60,178 nt of DNA from CAYWWY01 sp964580185. GTDB taxonomy: Bacteria > Thermotogota > Thermotogae > MWEM01. A model generated the notes under the pieces. The model ran no database searches. It was not told the DNA's origin and saw only the letters and a program-made list of their open reading frames with translations. Position numbers and translations under genes: made by a program. Shown here one piece after another: positions 53,624 through 60,178 of the stretch. Numbering within the stretch: the stretch's first letter is position 1; every line of letters starts with the position of its first letter. The stretch is from contig CAZOJQ010000013.1 of NCBI GenBank assembly GCA_964580185.1, positions 1 to 60,178 on the forward strand. Direction: 5' to 3'.

Positions 53624-54586
53624 TTAAATCGAACTACCTCGTTTCCGTTGCACCAGAACTGCGCCAATAATCACCAAGCCCTTTACGGTTCCCTGAAGAT
53701 AGGGAGAGACCCCAAGCATGTTGAGCATGTTGTTTACAATACCCAATATGATCGCTCCGACCACCGTACCCCAGATGGAACCCGTTCCTCCCGTCATCGC
53801 TGTGCCTCCGATAATGACTGCAGCGATGGCATCCAGTTCATAATTGAGTCCCGCATTGGTGGAACTGATTGCGTTCAGGCGAGAGCCCAAAAGGACCGCG
53901 GAGACGGCAACCGTAAACCCGACGACCACATAAGACAGGAACCGAATCCAATTCACTTTAATCGCGGAATAGGCAGCAACGCGAGAATTGGAACCTACTG
54001 CGCAAACATGCCGGCCAAAACGGGTGTGGTTCAGCACAATGCTGAAGATGGTCGCAAGTCCAAAAAAGATCCAAACCGGAATTGGGATCTCAAGGAAAAA
54101 CCCCATACCCACCTCGGGAAAGAGCCGGCTGGATGACCGAAATTCCCCCGCATTTCCGATATAGAGGGTTAAAGAACGAAAAATCGCCATGGTTCCCAAT
54201 GTCACGATAAAAGGAGCCACCTTTCCCTTGGTGACAACCAGACCATTGATCGCTCCGCACCCCATCCCCATGAGCACACCGAGAATGATGGCGATCCAAA
54301 TCGCATCCACGCCGCCGCCAAATTGATTCAGGGTAAGGATGACAATCCCTCCGACGAACGCTGTCATAGACCCAACCGAAAGGTCTATGCCCCCTGAGAT
54401 AATGACAAAAGTCATCCCCAGCCCGATGATTCCTGTATAGGATACCTGTCGAAGGATATTGAGAACATTCCTTAATTGCAGGAAATAGGGACTTGCCAAA
54501 GAAGATGCGACAAAAAGGATCAACAAAGCGACATATGGACCCATTTTGTCATACGGAATCTTCTTGAGAAAATCACGAAAAGCCAT
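53624..54586 (-). CDS. Sugar ABC permease, XylH/RbsC type
   Basis: 320 residues, eight to ten membrane helices, with the family segments GLGMTFVIISGGIDLSVGSM and AAVIIGGTAMTGGTGSIWGT. It starts at the base where the ATPase gene ends. Single permease of the pentose importer, forming a homodimer in relatives. Confidence 0.9.
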   Translation of the reverse strand: MAFRDFLKKIPYDKMGPYVALLILFVASSLASPYFLQLRNVLNILRQVSYTGIIGLGMTFVIISGGIDLSVGSMTAFVGGIVILTLNQFGGGVDAIWIAIILGVLMGMGCGAINGLVVTKGKVAPFIVTLGTMAIFRSLTLYIGNAGEFRSSSRLFPEVGMGFFLEIPIPVWIFFGLATIFSIVLNHTRFGRHVCAVGSNSRVAAYSAIKVNWIRFLSYVVVGFTVAVSAVLLGSRLNAISSTNAGLNYELDAIAAVIIGGTAMTGGTGSIWGTVVGAIILGIVNNMLNMLGVSPYLQGTVKGLVIIGAVLVQRKRGSSI

Positions 54587-56109
54587 TATGCTACCCCCTT
54601 CAACCCTGTGGCGTGAAGCATGATTTCATGCTCGCTGATATGTTCGTCCGAAAGGATTCCCGTAACTTGACCCTCTTTCATAACGACAACCCGATTGCAC
54701 ATGCCAATAATTTCTTCCAGTTCCGAAGAAATCAAAATAATGGATATTCCCGTACACGCAAGCTGATTCAAAAAGTGATAGACTTCTCTCTTAGCCTGTA
54801 CGTCGATCCCCCGAGTCGGTTCATCGACAATCAGGATTTTGGGATCCACATCCAAACTCTTGGCCAACGATACCTTCTGCTGATTTCCCCCGCTAAAAAA
54901 CTCCAATTTGGTCTTCAAAGAGGCCGCGCGAATGCCGAACTCCTTGACATATTCAGCGGCCTTTTTTCGCGCGCGCTTGTGTTGGATTAAGAATTTACAG
55001 TAATCCTTCAAAGAAGAAAGAGTGATGTTGGATATGATGTCAAAATTGGTGATAATCCCAATCCCCTGGCGATCCTCGGAAAGATAGGAGATCCCGTATC
55101 GATGTGCTGCAGAAGGATGATGGATGGACACTTCTTTTCCTTTGAGCCACAGAGTGCCCCGCTTTTTCTTCCGAATGCCGATAATCGTCTCTGCCGTTTC
55201 TGTTCGTCCTGCGCCGACCAAACCCGCGAACCCCAAGATCTCCCCTTGGTGCAAATCAAACGAGACATCTTTCAAAATCTTCTCTTCGCTCAGATTCTTC
55301 GCCTCAAAAACAACCTCTTCTGCGGGTTGGATCTTGTCCGGGAAAATCTGTGATAGCTCCCTTCCCACCATTCGTTTGGCCATAAGGTGTTCATCCACCT
55401 CATCGATCGGATCCAGGCTGATCATCTTTCCGTCGCGCAAAACCATCACTCGGTCGCAAATCTCCTTGACCTCCTTAAGCTTGTGCGATATGTACACCAT
55501 GGTCACGCCTTTTTCCTTCAGCTTTCTCATGAGGTTGAAGAGAATTTCGATTTCATGCCTGGCCAAAACGGTGGTTGGCTCATCCATGATCAACAGCTTG
55601 GACTCGAAAGCCAAGGCTTTGGCAATTTCGACCATCTGCTTCTGGGCAACGCTCAGCGATTGGATTTTGGCTTTCGGGTCAATCTTCGTTTCCAACTCGC
55701 GCAAAAGGGTTTTTGTTTTCTGAATCATCTTCTTCTTGCTGAGAAAGACTTTTTTGGATCGTTGCTCCTGGCCCAGAAAAATGTTCTCAAAGACATTCAG
55801 ATGCTGGATGAGATTGAACTCCTGGGGGATCGTGCTGATCCCAAGTTTTCGGGCGGCCAACGGGTCCTTAACGGTTACAGGATTGCCTTCGAAGACAATT
55901 TGGCCTTCTGTCGGATGGTAAATCCCGCTCAGTATCTTGATAAGCGTGGATTTCCCCGCCCCATTTTCTCCAATAATGCCGAACACTTCCCCAGGAAAAA
56001 TGTCGATCGATATCTGGTCCAACACGCGGACGCCCGAAAACTCCTTCGATATTCCCTTGGTTTCGGCGAGAGGGCTATTGGAAGGCTTTGGGTCCAGATT
56101 CATATCCAT
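54586..56109 (-). CDS. Sugar ABC ATPase with two nucleotide-binding domains, XylG/RbsA type
   Basis: 507 residues. First domain: GENGAGKSTLIK, the signature region LSVAQKQMVEIAKAL, and LLIMDEPT. Second domain: degenerate Walker A GLVGAGRTE, signature FSGGNQQKVSLAKSL, and LIVDEPTRGIDV. This asymmetry is normal in the family. It energises the pentose importer. Confidence 0.9.
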   Translation of the reverse strand: MDMNLDPKPSNSPLAETKGISKEFSGVRVLDQISIDIFPGEVFGIIGENGAGKSTLIKILSGIYHPTEGQIVFEGNPVTVKDPLAARKLGISTIPQEFNLIQHLNVFENIFLGQEQRSKKVFLSKKKMIQKTKTLLRELETKIDPKAKIQSLSVAQKQMVEIAKALAFESKLLIMDEPTTVLARHEIEILFNLMRKLKEKGVTMVYISHKLKEVKEICDRVMVLRDGKMISLDPIDEVDEHLMAKRMVGRELSQIFPDKIQPAEEVVFEAKNLSEEKILKDVSFDLHQGEILGFAGLVGAGRTETAETIIGIRKKKRGTLWLKGKEVSIHHPSAAHRYGISYLSEDRQGIGIITNFDIISNITLSSLKDYCKFLIQHKRARKKAAEYVKEFGIRAASLKTKLEFFSGGNQQKVSLAKSLDVDPKILIVDEPTRGIDVQAKREVYHFLNQLACTGISIILISSELEEIIGMCNRVVVMKEGQVTGILSDEHISEHEIMLHATGLKGVA

Positions 56110-56112
56110 GCT

Positions 56113-57105
56113 TCATTCCTTTCTCATTGCGTCGTCAAAAGCGATCGAGGAAGGAGCAAAGTCAACAGAGCGTACGAATTCTTGGGCTTCTTTGGCTCCG
56201 TATTCCCTATCCATACCGCTGTCTTCCCATTCAACCGATAAAGGCCCTTGATACATAATCACGTTGAGTTCCCGGATGATCTCTTCAAAATCAACATCGC
56301 CATGCCCAAGGGATCGGAAGTTCCACCCCCTGCGCACATCTCCGAAGGGGATATGCGAACCCAAAATCCCTGCTTTCCCATCCAAGCTCACGCCTGCGTC
56401 TTTCATATGCACATGATAGATCCGATTCGGAAACTCGCGGATGAACAGATGAGGGGTCATCCCTTGCCAAAGCAGATGGCTGGGATCGAAGTTAAACCCA
56501 AATGCCGGTCTGTGTTCGAAGACCTCGAGCAGTCTATGGGAAGAATAGATATCAAAAGCGATCTCCGTTGGATGGACTTCCAGGGCAAATCGAACGCCCG
56601 CCTCATCAAAGACATCCAAAATCGGATTCCATAGGTCCCGGACTTGTTCAAACCCCTTTTGAACCATCTCTTCGCTCGTGGGTGGGAAGGAATACCAGAA
56701 CTTCCAAATCGGAGAGCCCGTGAAACCCGTAACAACAGAACATCCCATATTCTTGGCCGCTTGTGCCGTGTATTTCATTTCTTTCACAGCCCATCGGCGA
56801 ATCTCTTCGGGATTTCCTTTGCAACGGGCGGGAGCGAACTGATCCAGTCGCTCGTCATACAAATCTGCCACACACTGCCCAGCCAAATGCGCTCCCAAAG
56901 CCCACACCTTCAACCCATGCTTCTGCAGAATCGCTTTGCGATCTTGGACATACGCCGGATCGGTCGCCGCCTTCTGAACATCCATATGATCTCCCCAGCA
57001 AGCGATCTCCAACCCATCATAACCCCATGACTTTGCTTTCTCACAGATCCCCTCGAACGGGAGATCGGCCCATTGGCCCGTAAAAAGTGTAACCGGTCGA
57101 CTCAT
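56113..57105 (-). CDS. Sugar-phosphate isomerase/epimerase-like TIM barrel
   Basis: 330 residues of the AP-endonuclease-2/xylose-isomerase-like fold. Metal ligands visible: EVHPTEIAFD (Glu), NFDPSHLLWQ (Asp, His), HVHMKDAGV (His) and SVEWEDSGM (Glu). Relatives include IolE, hydroxypyruvate isomerase and the C-glycoside-cleaving DgpB/C proteins. It overlaps the oxidoreductase gene upstream by four bases, so the two likely act in sequence on a keto-sugar. Confidence 0.82.
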   Translation of the reverse strand: MSRPVTLFTGQWADLPFEGICEKAKSWGYDGLEIACWGDHMDVQKAATDPAYVQDRKAILQKHGLKVWALGAHLAGQCVADLYDERLDQFAPARCKGNPEEIRRWAVKEMKYTAQAAKNMGCSVVTGFTGSPIWKFWYSFPPTSEEMVQKGFEQVRDLWNPILDVFDEAGVRFALEVHPTEIAFDIYSSHRLLEVFEHRPAFGFNFDPSHLLWQGMTPHLFIREFPNRIYHVHMKDAGVSLDGKAGILGSHIPFGDVRRGWNFRSLGHGDVDFEEIIRELNVIMYQGPLSVEWEDSGMDREYGAKEAQEFVRSVDFAPSSIAFDDAMRKE

Positions 57106-58265
57106 AATAATTCCTCCTTTGATTCAAAGGGCACCCATGTTCCCCCTTGTTGCGCGCTTTCCACGCAACGATGCACAAAAGCCACACCTTGAAGCCCATC
57201 TTCCACATTCGGAAAATCTAGGTCCTCTTGCTCTAGAACTGCCCCTGTTTTCTTTTTGATGAGCGCGTTGGCAAAAGCGGTGTAAATATTGGCAAATGCT
57301 TCAAAATACCCTTCTGGATGACCGGCCGGAATTCGACAAAGTCGGGCCGCCTTTGGATCCAAGTACCCGCTGGATCGTGTGAACCGTTGTCGCGGGCCAT
57401 CCAGATCCGTGAAGGTCAAATAGTTGGGATCTTCTTGAGCCCATTCGATGGATCCTTTTTCGCCAAAGATCCGAATCTTGAGACCGTTTTCATAGCCGAT
57501 GGCAATCTGGGACGCCCAGTACATACCTCGAGCTCCGCCATCATAGACCACATGAACAGACGCGTTGTCATCCAAGACCCGATCGGAACCAAAAGAATCC
57601 AACACGCATGAAAGGGCTTTGATCTGAAGACCGGTCATCCTCGACACGGTGTTTTCGATGTGGGTTCCGATATCACCCAAACAATTCGCGATACCGGCCA
57701 ACTCGGGGTCCGTTCGCCAAGTGGCCTGTTTTTGACCCGATCGTTCGATGGTCTGAGCCAGCCATTCCTGCGGATACTCCGCCATAATCATCCGAATCGC
57801 CCCAATCTTCCCTTGTCGAATCATCTCTCGGGCTTGTATGACCATCGGATAACCCGAATAGGTATATGTAACACAGAACAGCAGGTCTTTCTCTTTGGCA
57901 AGCTTTCGAAGCGTCTTTGCTTCCTCGACAGTTAAGGTCAACGGCTTATCGCATACGACATGAATCCCTTGTTCTAAAAAGGCTTTGGCGGCAGGAAAAT
58001 GCGTCGAATTGGGCGTAACAATCACTGCGTAGTCGATCCGATCCACCCGCTGGGATTCCTTATGCGCCATCTCCTCGAAGGTCCGATACAATCGATCGGG
58101 TTCCAATCCAAGAAGGGCTCCCGTTTTCTGAGTATTTTCGGAATCCCGGGAAAAACACCCGGCAACCAATTGACTTTTTTGGTCAAAAGCCGCGGCCTTT
58201 CGGTGCACCTCTCCGATAAACGCTCCTTGGCCCCCTCCAACCATACCATACTTCAATACTGCCAT
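57102..58265 (-). CDS. Gfo/Idh/MocA-family NAD(P)-dependent sugar oxidoreductase
   Basis: 387 residues from the ATG at 58265. N-terminal Rossmann fold (LKYGMVGGGQGAFIGEVH), the signature CDKPLTLTVEEAKTLRKLA with the conserved Lys (E/C-x-KP motif), and the C-terminal catalytic fold with the LGDIGTHIENTV His/Asp pair. It should oxidise a sugar or inositol at a ring hydroxyl. First gene of the xylose operon, with a promoter and a palindrome upstream. Confidence 0.87.
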   Translation of the reverse strand: MAVLKYGMVGGGQGAFIGEVHRKAAAFDQKSQLVAGCFSRDSENTQKTGALLGLEPDRLYRTFEEMAHKESQRVDRIDYAVIVTPNSTHFPAAKAFLEQGIHVVCDKPLTLTVEEAKTLRKLAKEKDLLFCVTYTYSGYPMVIQAREMIRQGKIGAIRMIMAEYPQEWLAQTIERSGQKQATWRTDPELAGIANCLGDIGTHIENTVSRMTGLQIKALSCVLDSFGSDRVLDDNASVHVVYDGGARGMYWASQIAIGYENGLKIRIFGEKGSIEWAQEDPNYLTFTDLDGPRQRFTRSSGYLDPKAARLCRIPAGHPEGYFEAFANIYTAFANALIKKKTGAVLEQEDLDFPNVEDGLQGVAFVHRCVESAQQGGTWVPFESKEELL

Positions 58266-58304
58266 GTAGACACCCCCTCGCAAAAGCTTGGCCTGTTTGC
58301 ATAA

Positions 58305-58350
58305 ATCTTACCAAAATCCCAAGCCAAAAATCAAATGTTGATTTAATCAA
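58305..58350 (-). promoter_or_regulatory. Probable promoter and palindrome of the xylose operon
   Basis: On the minus strand TTGATT (58329-58334) and TAAGAT (58305-58310) are 18 bases apart, 40 bases before the first gene. A palindrome TTGATT-T-AATCAA (58338-58350) lies just upstream of the -35 box. The ROK regulator of this operon is the likely binder. The remaining gap to 58612 shows no gene that I can support. Confidence 0.55.
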
Positions 58351-58612
58351 TAAACTACCAGAAAATGATCAAATCGAGAGCAATTCGCGACCAATCAGGT
58401 GGGATCCCATGAGAGAATCCCTCATGTCATTTCCGTTCATCGATCATTCACTTTTCCGCACTTCCGAGAAGCTCCGAACAATTGGGTACGAAGATCCGTC
58501 CATCATGTACAATACGGATAGAAAAAAATGATTCGGGCCCAGGTATTGAATGGGCGATCGAACCATAGTTTTTGTTCGGATTTGTTTGGTCATCATTTGG
58601 GGAGGAAGGAAA

Positions 58613-59764
58613 ATGATCCGTCAAACAAGGGGAACGGAAACAGAGTCGCGGCCCAAGGTGGTAAGCATGGGAACGCAGACGATGTTGCGCGGAATGGCCA
58701 TCATGATGGTGGTTCTGGGACATTCGCTCGCTTTGATCATCGACGATCTTACAGGTGGTCAACAGATCGCCGCTTCGATCGCAGCCAAGTTTACCGCGCC
58801 GTGCGTCTTTTTTTTCGTTTTTTTGATCGGTTATGGCCAAGGGGTAAAAAAACACCGATTGTCCAAACCACAGCTGATACAAAGGGTGCGGACCGTTCTC
58901 TATCCCTACCTTTTCTGGGCAAGCCTTTCTTTTCTTTTATACATTCTCCTGAAAGACCCCTACTGGCATCCTTTCACAGGACAAGACCTCTATGGCGGCT
59001 TTCCTGTTCTGGTTCAGTATCTTTTTTCCCTAGGCAGCTTCACGGTGAGTTGGCAATACTACTTTCTTGCCCTGTTCCTTTTCTTTCAATGGTATGCCTA
59101 CCGGATTCGATCTCACAGCGAGCGGAAAATCAACATATGGTCACGGAATTTTCTCGCCTTTCACATTGCTTATCTCAGCGTGATTTCCTTCCTGCTCTGG
59201 TTCGCTCCTCGGGAAAGCCTTCCTCTTGGAATGATCGGCGTAATGATCTATCCCAATCCCATTGCTTGGGGATTGGTCTTCTATCTTGGGTTCGGGATGG
59301 GAATGAACAAGGTCCCGATCATCCCATATCGCCGTCTGTTCCTTCCCTTGTATTTTGTTTTATGGGCTTTCGGATCGTTTGAACTGGCCTATATGCTTCA
59401 AAAATGGGGAACGGCTCTTGTTACCGACCAATTCACTCTCTCAGGATTCCTCTTTGCATTGGTCTCTTTGTCTCTTTTCCTTCGGATTGCCACTAAGTGG
59501 TCCAATCGTCTTTCCAATGGAGAGAAATCTTGGTGGAGGAAATGGGTTATGCGGTTCGGAAAGCACTCGCTACTAATCTTCATGATCCATCTCCCGTTTC
59601 AATGGTTTATTCTCCTGGCTCTGGAGCAATGGAGTCAGACGGAATTTCCCGGTCTTCTTCGTGTCGGGATTCTTTTTGCCACGGGTTTGCTGTTACCGTA
59701 CCTTATCGGAGAAGGATCCAAGAAACTGCCAATCCCTTTCCGTAAAGTACTAACCGGATTCTGA
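58613..59764 (+). CDS. Membrane acyltransferase (AT-3 family)
   Basis: 383 residues from the ATG at 58613, behind GGAGGAAGG. About ten membrane helices. The start of the fold has TMLRGMAIMMVVLGHSLAL with the conserved histidine of AT-3 proteins, then FFFVFLIGYGQG and YPYLFWASLSF. Family knowledge: these enzymes acylate surface sugars or lipids. The glycosyltransferase gene 15 bases downstream supports a surface-polysaccharide role. Confidence 0.8.
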   Translation: MIRQTRGTETESRPKVVSMGTQTMLRGMAIMMVVLGHSLALIIDDLTGGQQIAASIAAKFTAPCVFFFVFLIGYGQGVKKHRLSKPQLIQRVRTVLYPYLFWASLSFLLYILLKDPYWHPFTGQDLYGGFPVLVQYLFSLGSFTVSWQYYFLALFLFFQWYAYRIRSHSERKINIWSRNFLAFHIAYLSVISFLLWFAPRESLPLGMIGVMIYPNPIAWGLVFYLGFGMGMNKVPIIPYRRLFLPLYFVLWAFGSFELAYMLQKWGTALVTDQFTLSGFLFALVSLSLFLRIATKWSNRLSNGEKSWWRKWVMRFGKHSLLIFMIHLPFQWFILLALEQWSQTEFPGLLRVGILFATGLLLPYLIGEGSKKLPIPFRKVLTGF

Positions 59765-59779
59765 GGAAGGGATCATCAT

Positions 59780-60178
59780 ATGAATAAACAAAGATTTCTG
59801 ATCTCATGGTCTTTCCAGATCTTGATTCTTCTCCTATCCGCTTGGCTTGGATTCATCGCCACCTTTTTTCCCGTCGGGATCTTTTGGATCGGGTTTGCGA
59901 TCATCTTAACGGCCGGTTTGTCATGGGTGCTCCCCAGAATCAAGAAAAAGATGGAACAAGAGCGGGCCCATTTTGTGGATTCCGAGAGCGACCCGTCCAC
60001 AATCCCAGTAGTAATCGTCACTGTCCAGCACAACGAAGGAAAAACAATCGTGGAGAACATTACCCAATATCTCCAGTATTCGTTGAACCTGAAATGTCGG
60101 GTATACGACGACGCTTCGACCGATGGGAGCTTTGAAGCACTCCAAAGGATCCAAAACGAATACCCCGACCGACTGGAA
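59780..60178 (+). CDS. Membrane-associated GT2 glycosyltransferase, 5' part only
   Basis: 133 codons before the window ends. Two membrane helices (ILILLLSAWLGFIATFF; GIFWIGFAIILTAGLSWVL) precede a GT2 domain start: PVVIVTVQHNEGKTIVENI and VYDDASTDGSFEAL with the nucleotide-sugar Asp residues. It probably continues past the window and forms an operon with the acyltransferase. Confidence 0.78.
   Translation, partial: MNKQRFLISWSFQILILLLSAWLGFIATFFPVGIFWIGFAIILTAGLSWVLPRIKKKMEQERAHFVDSESDPSTIPVVIVTVQHNEGKTIVENITQYLQYSLNLKCRVYDDASTDGSFEALQRIQNEYPDRLE

Noticed and set aside
55387..56241. Plus-strand open frame of 284 codons
   Set aside because: Antisense to the double-domain sugar ABC ATPase, which has every expected motif; no start signal.
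58528..59382. Plus-strand open frame of 284 codons in another frame
   Set aside because: Overlaps the acyltransferase, whose frame shows membrane helices and a strong ribosome site; this frame is rich in Arg, Ser and Pro and looks like a shadow.
1..60178. CRISPR arrays, tRNA, rRNA, transposases, riboswitches
   Set aside because: Reading the intergenic regions showed no regularly spaced repeats, no tRNA-like cloverleaf, no transposase motifs and no riboswitch core that I could recognise; a covariance-model search was not possible here.

Overview
The window looks like a bacterial chromosome segment from an anaerobic, fermentative, sugar-using organism. The pointers are a family-5 (Opp/Dpp-type) transporter paired with a GH1 glycosidase, as seen in Thermotogota and some thermophilic archaea; a complete xylose cassette under a ROK regulator; a flavodoxin-plus-ferredoxin protein; an NAD-linked type 1B dihydroorotate dehydrogenase; and short hydrophobic signal peptides. 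Thermotogota or another anaerobic bacterial phylum is an inference, because no rRNA or other phylogenetic marker is present. Nearly all genes lie on the minus strand in tight operons with strong GGAGG ribosome sites, ATGA-type overlaps, and readable -35/-10 promoters. I saw no rRNA, tRNA, CRISPR array or complete insertion sequence.

Layout, left to right. 1-3000: aldolase, secreted phosphoesterase and secreted molybdopterin-fold protein in one operon with a clear promoter and an end hairpin. 3000-4070: a small helical protein and a decayed HEPN/MNT toxin-antitoxin pair. 4070-6100: alpha-amylase and a TetR regulator, with matching operators in front of both genes. 6180-7900: a GGGtGRT protein and a NifU-like scaffold. 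7970-11040: two overlapping MutS-like ATPase genes. 11300-11950: a PIN toxin followed by its probable antitoxin. 12150-15670: a large fusion of TrmO-like domains to a UvrA-type ABC protein. 15870-22980: two permeases, an EFR1-type ferredoxin and an ABC-2 exporter. 23190-27440: small proteins, an AAA ATPase, a terpene-cyclase-like repeat protein and an S41 protease.

27470-36500 is a ten-gene operon headed by an IclR regulator. It encodes a TauABC-type importer with two different permeases, a uridine-phosphorylase-like enzyme, an M20 N-carbamoyl amidohydrolase, dihydroorotase, PyrK and PyrD. The set reads as a catabolic route from orotate or pyrimidines to carbamoyl-aspartate and aspartate rather than the usual biosynthetic operon. 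36850-39830 is an accessory patch: a very AT-rich ApeA-like HEPN gene (probable phage defence) lies between a decayed partial copy and an intact copy of an alpha/beta hydrolase gene.

39980-47920 is a beta-glucoside uptake and hydrolysis operon (binding protein, two permeases, two ATPases, GH1, LacI regulator) with a palindrome over its promoter. 48350-58270 is an eight-gene xylose operon: Gfo/Idh oxidoreductase, TIM-barrel isomerase, ABC importer, xylA, ROK regulator, xylB. The right end holds an acyltransferase and the start of a glycosyltransferase on the plus strand.

Most worth following up: the TrmO-UvrA fusion, the MutS pair with an unusual Walker B, the putative orotate-degrading operon, the ApeA-like island, and several exact palindromes that sit on promoters.
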